A stretch of 64,000 nt of DNA from CAZHFW01 sp964531675 (lineage in GTDB: Bacteria > Planctomycetota > Phycisphaerae > Phycisphaerales > UBA1924): assembly GCA_964531675.1 (NCBI GenBank), contig CAZHFW010000016.1, positions 19,032 to 83,031 on the forward strand, in the 5' to 3' direction. Positions 56,933-64,000 of the stretch are shown here, piece after piece. Within the stretch, counting starts at the first letter, position 1, and the number at the start of each line of letters is the position of its first letter. The notes under the pieces were generated by a model, which was not told the DNA's origin, did no database searches, and saw only the letters and a list, made by a program, of their open reading frames with translations. The translations under genes and the position numbers were made by a program.

Positions 56933-57568
56933 TCAGCTGTTCGCGGGCGAGCCGTTCCACTCGGTGGCCTTGGTCACCACCGTCGGGAACGCCGGCGTCG
57001 CCGGAGGCATCCAATCCGCCGTCCGGGCCCGAGGCCTGGACTGCGTCGCCGCCGGCGCCTTCACCTCGACACCACCCTTGTCCGGGATGATGATGCGATC
57101 CGGAATCGCGCGGGGCGCAGGCTTCTCAGCCGCGATCTGCAGCGCCGGAGGCTCCGCCGGAACGCGGGGCGTCGTGTGCGCCGGCGCAGCGATCGGCTGC
57201 GCCATTGCGGGCGCCTGCTCCAGATGATGACGGGAAACCGCCTCGGGCCCCACACGGCAGTGGCCGATGAAGCTCGCGCCATCCGCGACGACCAGGGCCG
57301 CCGCGGTAATGTCGCCCTTCACACAGCAGCGGGCGCTGAGTTCCACGCGGTCGGTGGCGATCAGCGCGCCCTCGACGGTGCCATCCACCAGAATGGACGT
57401 GCCATGCACCGTGGCCTTGCAGTTGGCCGTCTCGGCGATGTACATCTCCGTCTTGGCGTGGATCGTGCCCTCGACCGTACCGAGGATGCGAGCGGGTGTA
57501 TCGAAGGCGATATCGCCCTTGATGTGAGCCCCGCGACCGATGATCGTGATGTTGTCGGATTCCGACAC
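56933..57568 (-). CDS. Bactofilin (polymer-forming cytoskeletal protein)
   Basis: The protein is 211 residues from a GTG start preceded by GGAGG. The bactofilin domain is about 1-105: ITIIGRGAHIKGDIAFD, LGTVEGTIHAKTEMYI, VHGTSILVDGTVEGALI, VKGDITAAALVV. The C-terminal half is Pro/Ala-rich and disordered. Bactofilins form filaments for cell shape or wall synthesis. It lies 70 bases upstream of the zinc-ribbon paralogue. Confidence 0.88.
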   Translation of the reverse strand: MSESDNITIIGRGAHIKGDIAFDTPARILGTVEGTIHAKTEMYIAETANCKATVHGTSILVDGTVEGALIATDRVELSARCCVKGDITAAALVVADGASFIGHCRVGPEAVSRHHLEQAPAMAQPIAAPAHTTPRVPAEPPALQIAAEKPAPRAIPDRIIIPDKGGVEVKAPAATQSRPRARTADWMPPATPAFPTVVTKATEWNGSPANS

Positions 57569-57654
57569 GAAGTGGCCTCCTGCCTGATCGGGTCCCGCGG
57601 GCGCACCAGTGCCGCGCATCGGACATTTATCGGGCCCGGAACCCCATCCCCAAC

Positions 57655-57680
57655 AAAAAACGCCCGCAACCCGCGGGCGT
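57655..57680 (-). terminator. Terminator of the small membrane protein gene
   Basis: Arms ACGCCCGC (57660-57667) and GCGGGCGT (57673-57680), with TTTTTTG on the minus strand after the stem. Confidence 0.85.
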
Positions 57681-57743
57681 GTGGTCAACCTTCTGTCACA
57701 CAGGCACTTGGCCCAGCCCCCTCGCGGGCGCCAGGCCCGTGAC

Positions 57744-58112
57744 TCAGCCAGGCTTCTTGGGCTCGGTCCCAGCCGGCGTGCCAGCAGGAGTGCCAGCCGG
57801 AGCCGTCGCCGGCGCGGCCGCGGGCTTCTCAGCCGGCTTGTCTCCCGTCTTGGGAGCGGCCGTCGGAGCCGGAGCGGGGGTCGTCGTGGGGGTTGTCGTA
57901 GGCGTCGTGGCGGGGGTCGAGCCCGGGCGCGCGTCCCGGTCGCTCGAAGGCGTCGAATGCGTGCCGGTGTTCGCCGCGTTGGGCTTGATGATCGGAGCCT
58001 GGAAGAAGGGCGGAATCACCACGCCGGCAAACGCTCCCACGAGCAAACCCACCACCAGGCCAGCGGTAAACGCCATCGGGAATCCGCCGCCGTTCTTCTG
58101 CTGCTCCGACAT
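57744..58112 (-). CDS. Small membrane protein with Pro/Thr-rich tail
   Basis: This is a 122-residue protein. One helix (MAFTAGLVVGLLVGAFAGVVI) follows a short basic start, and the rest is Pro/Thr/Ala low complexity with PTTTPT and PAGTPAGT repeats. Probably anchored in the cytoplasmic membrane with an extended tail. AGGAG lies 8 bases before the ATG. No known family. Confidence 0.6.
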   Translation of the reverse strand: MSEQQKNGGGFPMAFTAGLVVGLLVGAFAGVVIPPFFQAPIIKPNAANTGTHSTPSSDRDARPGSTPATTPTTTPTTTPAPAPTAAPKTGDKPAEKPAAAPATAPAGTPAGTPAGTEPKKPG

Positions 58113-58264
58113 CACGCCAACTCCTGCGGTCACCCGCTTCAGAAACGACCCGGAAGGTCCTGAGAATACACGACCGCCGGGATCCGGGGGGAGTAATCGG
58201 ACCTGGGCAGGATTTCGTTGAGCGGATCCCGCCATTTCCGGACCAGGGCCGCGATCTTCACACT

Positions 58265-58498
58265 TCAGCCGCCCCGCCGCATGCGGTGGACCCAGCGCCC
58301 ATACGCCAGAACCGAGCGCACCAGCTCGCCCTTGGGTGGATATCCCCTTCCAAAGGCCGTATGCAGCCGCCACGTCCAGTAGGCCCCCCGGAACCGGAAC
58401 CCGGAGATGACCCCAAGCCTGATGAGCTGAAAGACCCCGCCGATGGTGTCGCAGACGCCCCGCAGCACATCGCCCCCCATCACCCGGGCCAAGCCCAC
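58265..58498 (-). CDS. Small basic protein of unknown function
   Basis: This 77-residue protein starts with GTG at 58498, 13 bases after the epimerase stop. It is rich in Arg, Gly, Val, Trp and Tyr (FRFRGAYWTWRLHTAFGRGY), with no signal or clear helix. The codon pattern and tight spacing support a real gene co-transcribed with the epimerase. Not recognised. Confidence 0.5.
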   Translation of the reverse strand: MGLARVMGGDVLRGVCDTIGGVFQLIRLGVISGFRFRGAYWTWRLHTAFGRGYPPKGELVRSVLAYGRWVHRMRRGG

Positions 58499-58511
58499 GC
58501 TCGCAAACAGA

Positions 58512-59648
58512 TCACGCGCCCGCCAGAGCCCGCCGGTAGTACTCGATCGTCTCGCTCAGCCCGTCCTCCATCGACTTGATGGGCTGATACCCGAGCAGCT
58601 CGCGGGCCCGCGTCAGGTCCGCCAGCGAGTGACGCACATCGCCCGCGCGGGCCGCATCAAACACCGGCGTGAGCACCGTCGACGCGCCCCCCGCCATCGA
58701 CCCTTCCTTGGCGACGATCTCCGCCATGATCCGCGCCAGCTCGACCAGCGTCGTGCGCTTGCCGGCGCCGATGTTCATCGCCTCGCCCCGCAAGGCTTCC
58801 TTCGATGCCCCCGCCAAGAGCGTCGCCAAAACCGCGTTGTCGATGAACGTGAAGTCGCGCGTCTGTTGCCCGTCGCCATAGATCCGCGGCGGATCCCCCG
58901 AGAGCAAACGCCGCGCAAACGCCGGAATCACCGCGGCATACCCGCTGTCGGCCGCCTGCCTGGGTCCGAACACGTTGAAATACCGCAGGCTCACCGTGCT
59001 CAGCCCGTACGTACCGGCGTACGCCGCCATCAGCGCCTCGCCCGCCAGCTTGCTCGCGGCATAGGGCGAACGCGTCACCGGCGCCAGCGACTCGGTCTTG
59101 GCCCGCACCGCTTCACCGGGCTTCTCACCCACATCCCCGTACACCGAGCTGGACGCCGCGAACACCACGCGCTCTGCGCCGGCGCGGCGAGCCGCCTCAA
59201 GAATGCGCAGGGTGCCCGTCGCGTTCACCGCGAACGCCCGCTGCGGATTCTCCACCGAGCGCTGCACCGATCCCATCGCCGCCAAGTGGAACACCGTCCG
59301 CGGCGGCTCAAACCGCCCGCCCGGCCCCATGATCACCGACCCGCCCGGCGTGATCTGACCCGAAGGCGTCCCCGGCGCGACCGAACCCGCAAACGCGTCG
59401 TGCACCGCTTCATCATCAAGGATCGACCCGTGCACGAAACGCACCCGCTCGGGCTCGAGCTCCACCAGCCCGGAGAGATGCTCCAGCGTGGAGTTGGACA
59501 GATCATCCAGCACCGTGATCGACGCGCCCAGTGACAGCAGCGCGTCACACAGATGCCCGCCGATGAACCCCGCGCCGCCCGTCACGCACACCGCTCGTCC
59601 TTCGTAGAACGCGCGCAGCTGCTTGAATGTCTCCGCTGGGAGTTTCAT
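58512..59648 (-). CDS. NAD-dependent sugar-nucleotide epimerase/dehydratase
   Basis: This is a 378-residue short-chain dehydrogenase-type enzyme. NAD-binding GGAGFIGG (24-31), catalytic S168 with Y196 and K200 (SPYAASK), and C-terminal sugar-binding region RYFNVFGPRQ and TRDFTFIDN. It resembles UDP-GlcNAc/UDP-glucose 4-epimerases. An insertion at about 91-117, rich in Gly and Pro, is not typical. Probably supplies sugar nucleotides for surface polymer synthesis. Confidence 0.87.
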   Translation of the reverse strand: MKLPAETFKQLRAFYEGRAVCVTGGAGFIGGHLCDALLSLGASITVLDDLSNSTLEHLSGLVELEPERVRFVHGSILDDEAVHDAFAGSVAPGTPSGQITPGGSVIMGPGGRFEPPRTVFHLAAMGSVQRSVENPQRAFAVNATGTLRILEAARRAGAERVVFAASSSVYGDVGEKPGEAVRAKTESLAPVTRSPYAASKLAGEALMAAYAGTYGLSTVSLRYFNVFGPRQAADSGYAAVIPAFARRLLSGDPPRIYGDGQQTRDFTFIDNAVLATLLAGASKEALRGEAMNIGAGKRTTLVELARIMAEIVAKEGSMAGGASTVLTPVFDAARAGDVRHSLADLTRARELLGYQPIKSMEDGLSETIEYYRRALAGA

Positions 59649-59767
59649 GGACGTCGAATCCTACACGAATCTCAGAGCGCGCCGCCGCGCACCCCGTCCC
59701 GCGTCCCCATTTTTTCCGTTCAAGTTGCTTTCAAAACCCGAACAGAACCGCCCCCAAGCGGCCCCGC

Positions 59768-60754
59768 TCAAGGGCAGCCCACGTCGAACGCGCCAAGGAA
59801 CATGAAGAAGTCGGCCAGGTCGACGACACCATCGGTGTTCACGTCCGCCTGAGGCAGCGTTTGGTCGAACCCGTTGAGGAACAGGAAGAAGTCCTCCAGA
59901 TCCAGGCTGCCGTCGGTGTTGATGTCGCCCGCGCAGAACACCGTCCCCTTCAAAATGAACGGCAAGTCCTGAGGCCAGTCCGGCGCCGAGCTCGGCTTGC
60001 CCGGATCGACCAGATCAATCCACTGCCCGCCGCCCACCAGCGAAAGCGGTCGATACTGCGCCGCGTTGCCATCCACCAGCCCGCGCATCCCCGGATGCGT
60101 CACGGGCGGGACGAACACCTCCGCCACCGGGAACGAATCTGCAAACTGCCAGTCGAGCCAGTACTGCCCCCCGGCCAGAATCAGCCCAGGCGTCGAGAGC
60201 TCGAGGCGGACAATGTTCCGGGTGTACTCGGGCGTCACCGGCCCTGGCGTCCGCACCGTGTTGAACACGCGGAAGCAGTTGGTGGGCGTCGCCTGCACCG
60301 CCAGGGGCGTCGTGGTGTCGCCGAAGACCACGCCCGCGTCCTGATCCCAGGGCGCCCCGTGAACCACCCGCAGGTTCATGCGATCAAACGGGAGCAGCAC
60401 GTTGCCCGCCGGCGCGTTGTGATACGCGAAGAAGACGATCTTCTCGATCTTCCACCGCTGGCCATCAGGCACCGTGAAGTCATCGGCGAATCGGAACCCG
60501 CCCGCCGGCTCCGTGAGCCCGCCCGCAAACCCCGCGATCGCGTTGGCGCCCAGCGCATCTGCAGGCACCTCGCTCCACGCGGCGCCGGTCAGCGCCTGCT
60601 GACCCGAGGCGGTCACCGTCCCCGTCACGATGCCATAGTCATTGGGCGCAAAGCGCGCGTTGTCGTAGAGCGTGGGCTGGGCATTGGCCTGACCCGCCGC
60701 GCCAAGCAACGCCGCAACACCCATCGCCAGGCTGTTCGTGCGGGGAGACTTCAT
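59768..60754 (-). CDS. Secreted protein with Gly-Cys-type dockerin-like C-terminus, copy 3
   Basis: The protein is 328 residues, with signal peptide MKSPRTNSLAMGVAALLGAAGQANA. The central domain is beta-rich (FRFADDFTVPDGQRWKIEKIV), resembling planctomycete choice-of-anchor or PEP-associated domains. The tail has two Asp-rich Ca-binding-like repeats (GDINTDGSLDLEDFFLFLNG and ADVNTDGVVDLADFFMFLGA) ending in GCP. The ATG overlaps the DUF1501 stop by 4 bases, so it is the third gene of the DUF1800-DUF1501 operon. Confidence 0.78.
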   Translation of the reverse strand: MKSPRTNSLAMGVAALLGAAGQANAQPTLYDNARFAPNDYGIVTGTVTASGQQALTGAAWSEVPADALGANAIAGFAGGLTEPAGGFRFADDFTVPDGQRWKIEKIVFFAYHNAPAGNVLLPFDRMNLRVVHGAPWDQDAGVVFGDTTTPLAVQATPTNCFRVFNTVRTPGPVTPEYTRNIVRLELSTPGLILAGGQYWLDWQFADSFPVAEVFVPPVTHPGMRGLVDGNAAQYRPLSLVGGGQWIDLVDPGKPSSAPDWPQDLPFILKGTVFCAGDINTDGSLDLEDFFLFLNGFDQTLPQADVNTDGVVDLADFFMFLGAFDVGCP

Positions 60755-62049
60755 GACACGACCCCCCGGAAGGTTGGCGTGAACCCGGGGAAAACGGGCG
60801 CGAGATTGTCCGCCCCCATCCGCCGCGCCAGGATCTCGCCCAGGATGTCCCGATAGTCCGTCGTGATCTGCAGGTCCAGGCCCTCGAAGAGCTGCCCCTG
60901 GCCCAGGCCGGGCCAGTTGGCCAGCACGCGCCCGCCGATGACCGAGCTTCCCATCACCATCATCATCCCGCCGTGCCCGTGATCCGTGCCGATGCTGGCG
61001 TTCTCGACCACGCGCCGCCCGAACTCGCTCATGCACACCAGCGTGAACGAAGGCGCCGACGCCGCGGTCATGTCCGTGAAGAACGCCGCCAGCGCGTTGG
61101 AGAGCGTCACCATCGCCTTGTACATATACCCGCTCGGGCTCATGGGCGACTGATCAAAGTGCGTGTCCCAGCCGCTCATGTCCAGGGAGATCGCCTCCAC
61201 GCCGATCTGCGCCTTGATCAGCGCCGCCGCCGCCCGCAGGCCGTGCGCGATCGGCTCGGTCGTGTACGCCGCCCCGCCCGCCGGCTGGTACGCGTTGAAG
61301 TTGATCGAACGCAGCAGCGCCGCCGTGTCAAACGTCAGCCCCGCCGTCGAAACCAACGGCTCAACGCTCGACGCATAGAGCTCGCGGATGACGCCCTCAC
61401 GCAGCGCCGCGATGTCGTCCTGCGGAATCCCGAAGTTCTCAGGCTTGGGCGTGGCCGCCACCGCCAGCGGCGCGCCAAGCATCGACCGCGGCACCGAGTC
61501 GGAAATCGCCACCGCCCGCACCAGCGCATTGACGACCTTCGGATTCACGCTCGCCAGATGCCGCCCGAGCCACCCCGTGTTGAGCGAAAGATCCTCGAGC
61601 TTGCCCACCTCCATCCAGCGCTGCTGACGGAAGTGCGAACGCGACCCGTCCTGACACCCCGTCGCCTGCACGAACAGGAGCTTGCCCGCCTGATACGCCG
61701 GGACCAGCGAGGCCATCGCCTGCGGCAGCCCGAAGTACGAATCCAGCGCAATGCACCGGTTCGACGACGACGAATCAGGCCTCGGAATCGCGAGCTTCGG
61801 CCGCGACGTGTAGTACGCCGGATCGCCGAAGGGCACGCACATGGAAAGCCCGTCGGCGCCGCCCCGGAGGAAGCACACGACCAGCACATCCTTCTGCGCC
61901 GACCGATAGTCGCGCGCCAGCGTCACCCGCGGCAGCGCCATGCCCGAAGCCAGCGCCGCCAGCATCCCCGCGGAGGCGCCCACGAAGCTCCGGCGGGACA
62001 TCCGCCTGAACTCCTGACACCCGCATTGATCCTGATCGATCATCCGCAC
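60751..62049 (-). CDS. DUF1501 domain protein
   Basis: This 432-residue protein has a Tat signal (SRRSFVGASAGMLAALASG) and the DUF1501 landmarks VCFLRGGADGLSMCVPFGD, DMSGWDTHFDQ and CMSEFGRRVVENASIGTDHGHGG. The fold is alkaline-phosphatase-like. It is nearly always paired with DUF1800, as here, and often with a secreted protein; its function is unknown. Lies 22 bases after DUF1800 and overlaps the dockerin gene. Confidence 0.9.
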   Translation of the reverse strand: MRMIDQDQCGCQEFRRMSRRSFVGASAGMLAALASGMALPRVTLARDYRSAQKDVLVVCFLRGGADGLSMCVPFGDPAYYTSRPKLAIPRPDSSSSNRCIALDSYFGLPQAMASLVPAYQAGKLLFVQATGCQDGSRSHFRQQRWMEVGKLEDLSLNTGWLGRHLASVNPKVVNALVRAVAISDSVPRSMLGAPLAVAATPKPENFGIPQDDIAALREGVIRELYASSVEPLVSTAGLTFDTAALLRSINFNAYQPAGGAAYTTEPIAHGLRAAAALIKAQIGVEAISLDMSGWDTHFDQSPMSPSGYMYKAMVTLSNALAAFFTDMTAASAPSFTLVCMSEFGRRVVENASIGTDHGHGGMMMVMGSSVIGGRVLANWPGLGQGQLFEGLDLQITTDYRDILGEILARRMGADNLAPVFPGFTPTFRGVVS

Positions 62050-62071
62050 GTCTCCCGCGCCGCAGCGCCCT

Positions 62072-63712
62072 TCAATACCACTGGAACGCCGGCGAACAAA
62101 GGGCCACGCCCAACGTGTTGCGACGCATCGCCCGGCTGTAAGGCCTGAGCATCGTGGCCAGAACCCCCTGATCCGCGAGCGGCAGCGTCCCCAGGAACAG
62201 CCGGTCGTTCACCCGCGCCAGCCACTGGTCCGAGGTGTCGCAGCCCAGGAACAGCGCCTCGTCGTCGATCGTGACCCCGGTGAACGAGCCCTTGTTGTTG
62301 TTCGCCTCGCTCGCCAGATAGATCGCAAAGAACCAGCGCGGCTGGAGCAGCCTCCCCCAGTACGTCAGCGTGTCCGGATAGCCGTCCGGCGGCGTCCACG
62401 CAAACAGCGGATGACCCATCAGGTCCAGATGAGGCCTGGAATCCGCAAACGACGTCACCGTCGCCGCCGTCGACCGCATGCTCGACACGTAGAAGTGGAA
62501 CGGACGCTTGAACCGGGGCGGCGCGTCGTACACATACGCCGGCTTGAGGATCACCCGCAGCACCGAGGGGATGTCCCCGCCCGAACTCAGGAAGACCGAG
62601 GCCGCCTCCGCGACGATCGAAGGATGCGTGCCCTCGCCCAGGAAGAACCGGCACAGCTTGCTCGCGATGTTGTTCGCGGTGCCCGGATGGGCCGCGAGCA
62701 TCTGGAGCACCGCAAGCCCGTCATAGAGCCCGCCGCCCTCGGGAATCTCCATCTGCATCACGGACTTGGCGCCCGTGTCGTGCATCGACATGTCGAACTT
62801 GAACGTCCCCACGCTGGTGCCGTGGATCGGATCCTCGGAGTAGTGCGTCCACCCCGTGAAGCACCGTGCCACCTCGCGCACATCCTGCTGCGTATACCCC
62901 GCGTCGGGCGTCACCGTGTGGAGCTCGAGCAGCTCACGCGCGAAGTTCTCGTTGGGCGCCGTCTTGGTCGACGCGATGTTGTCCAGGTAATGGAGCATCG
63001 AAGGCGACATCGAGCTGGCGATGAGCAGGTTCTCGAAGCGGTCCAGCGCGTACGCGCGAATCGCCTCTCGATCATGCAGAGGCTTCAGGTACACCTGGTC
63101 CTGATCGATGATGTCCACGTTGAAGTGGTCGTTCCAGAACTCCACCATCCGCTCGTAGAGCTGACGCTGCGAGAACACCGCACGCGTGATCGTGGACTCG
63201 GTCTGCTCCGACAGGCACGTCAGGATCGTGGGCCGCTGCGGCTTGTTGTTGGACCCCATCGGCTGCAGCGTGTACATCTCCGCCGCCGAATACCCCAGCG
63301 TCGGAAACGCCATCAGCCTCGCGTCGCACAGATCATCCACGATCTCGCGGTAGTTGAGCTGGTACTCCAGATACGCCTGATACCCCATCGACGCCGCCAG
63401 CTGTCGGTCCTGCGGCGTCGGGTGATACGAAATCCGCTGCAAAAGCTTGTCGATCACCGCGCCCGGATCAATGTCCGCGCCGTACATCGGCGGCGCCGAT
63501 GCCTGCGCCGAACGCGCAGCCACGCCCGCCGCCAATCCTGAAGCCAAACCCGCCAGACCGACCGACATCCAAGGCCCGACGCCCGGCCCCGCGCCGTCGC
63601 GCTCAAGCGACTCCACCTCTCCCGACGTGTTCACCGCACCCGGCGCACGCAGCATCCGGCCTTCCGGCTCGCCCGCATGCTCCAACGATTCCCCCACGTT
63701 CTTCTGGTCCAC
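62072..63712 (-). CDS. DUF1800 domain protein
   Basis: This 546-residue protein has an N-terminal hydrophobic stretch (MSVGLAGLASGLAAGVAARS) and the DUF1800 core (LLQRISYHPTPQDRQL, ERMVEFWNDHFNVDI, PNENFARELLELHTV, VREVARCFTGWT). Function unknown; usually co-operonic with DUF1501. The GTG at 63712 is proposed with GGAGGA upstream. ATG at 63655 or 63568 are shorter alternatives, the latter starting right at the signal segment. Confidence 0.88.
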   Translation of the reverse strand: MDQKNVGESLEHAGEPEGRMLRAPGAVNTSGEVESLERDGAGPGVGPWMSVGLAGLASGLAAGVAARSAQASAPPMYGADIDPGAVIDKLLQRISYHPTPQDRQLAASMGYQAYLEYQLNYREIVDDLCDARLMAFPTLGYSAAEMYTLQPMGSNNKPQRPTILTCLSEQTESTITRAVFSQRQLYERMVEFWNDHFNVDIIDQDQVYLKPLHDREAIRAYALDRFENLLIASSMSPSMLHYLDNIASTKTAPNENFARELLELHTVTPDAGYTQQDVREVARCFTGWTHYSEDPIHGTSVGTFKFDMSMHDTGAKSVMQMEIPEGGGLYDGLAVLQMLAAHPGTANNIASKLCRFFLGEGTHPSIVAEAASVFLSSGGDIPSVLRVILKPAYVYDAPPRFKRPFHFYVSSMRSTAATVTSFADSRPHLDLMGHPLFAWTPPDGYPDTLTYWGRLLQPRWFFAIYLASEANNNKGSFTGVTIDDEALFLGCDTSDQWLARVNDRLFLGTLPLADQGVLATMLRPYSRAMRRNTLGVALCSPAFQWY

Positions 63713-63855
63713 GTCCAGAGCGTTCCTCCGGGCCCAAAGGCCCCCTCCCGTCCGGCTGAGGGGCCGGACAGCAGTTCACAGGTCCTTCAGTGTACTTGGC
63801 AGCGCCGGAACTCAAGCGCATTCCCCGAAACCCCCCAAGTTCACATGGAATTGGT

Positions 63856-63886
63856 GAGAAAACGGGGCCCCATCGATGGGGCCCCG
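63856..63886 (-). terminator. Palindromic terminator of the gene at the window end
   Basis: A perfect 24-base palindrome (63863-63886: CGGGGCCCCATC and GATGGGGCCCCG) is followed on the minus strand by TTTTCTC. It lies 48 bases beyond the stop of the partial gene at 63935. Confidence 0.65.
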
Positions 63887-63934
63887 CTCGTGAGATCTCT
63901 CAGATGCAGCCAGCCGGAACGCTCCCCGGGGGAA

Positions 63935-64000
63935 TCAGCAGCCCGCGTCGAAGGCGTTCAGGAAGCCGAAGAAGTCCGCCAGGTCCATCACGCCGTCTTG
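63935..64000 (-). CDS. 3' end of another Gly-Cys-type dockerin-tailed protein
   Basis: Only the last 21 codons are present: an Asp-rich segment QDGVMDLADFFGFLNAF and then DAGC before TGA. This matches the second repeat of the dockerin-like tail in 59768-60754, so the rest of the gene lies beyond the window. It is followed by its own terminator. Confidence 0.8.
   Translation of the reverse strand, partial: QDGVMDLADFFGFLNAFDAGC

Noticed and set aside
62411..63541. A plus-strand frame of 376 codons
   Set aside because: Antisense to DUF1800 with a His/Arg-rich shadow composition.

Overview
This window comes from a GC-rich planctomycete chromosome, most likely of the Phycisphaerae type. The lineage call is an inference from several signs taken together. 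There are secreted proteins ending in the dockerin-like tail that finishes in Gly-Cys. There are proteins ending in a Pro-x-Pro / hydrophobic / Arg-rich PEP-CTERM-like tail. There is a DUF1800-DUF1501 gene pair, tandem fibro-slime (PA14-like) proteins, H-X9-DG pseudopilins and bactofilins. Many starts are GTG or TTG, and codon third positions are strongly G/C.

Layout. 1-12.1 kb: a 5'-truncated retropepsin-like protease, recQ and a secreted cysteine-peptidase-like protein (opposite strand), ada, aconitase, a family 2 glycosyltransferase and speA. 12.5-17 kb: a YkvA-type membrane protein, murA, and two tandem fibro-slime proteins. 17.2-18.5 kb: an arsR-type regulator / SRPBCC / DinB operon. 18.5-25 kb: an accessory stretch with lipoproteins, tRNA-Arg(CCT), a pseudopilin operon, a SWIM zinc-finger protein, a DUF3800 protein, a possible structured RNA and tRNA-Gln(TTG). 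25.1-30.5 kb: a housekeeping block, glmU-like, prs, rplY, pth, rpsF, ssb, rplI (no rpsR between ssb and rplI). 30.6-41.9 kb: secreted and membrane proteins, an MFS transporter, a methyltransferase, two dockerin-tailed paralogues flanking a GH53 galactanase, a membrane Ser/Thr kinase, and a pyroglutamyl-peptidase-like protein lacking its Cys. 42-45.1 kb: lepA followed by two overlapping TIR-domain genes. 45.7-50.4 kb: PEP-CTERM proteins, a META-domain lipoprotein, a sialidase-like protein, a pseudopilin and a KDPG aldolase. 50.5-55.4 kb: sucC and a five-gene arsenic operon read on the minus strand (arsR-arsC-arsM-acr3-HAD). 55.5-64 kb: a DUF1579 protein, two bactofilin-type proteins, a sugar-nucleotide epimerase, a DUF1800-DUF1501-dockerin operon, and the 3' end of another dockerin-tailed gene.

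The most unusual features are these: the overlapping TIR-TIR gene pair; a REP-like palindrome family in inverted pairs whose stems show compensatory changes; a three-hairpin intergenic cassette present twice in the same order; two ArsR-family genes whose promoters predict leaderless mRNAs; and a possible structured RNA rich in cUNCGg-type hairpins upstream of tRNA-Gln. No CRISPR array, rRNA operon, complete insertion sequence or prophage was seen. All start choices, domain calls and structures were made by eye.
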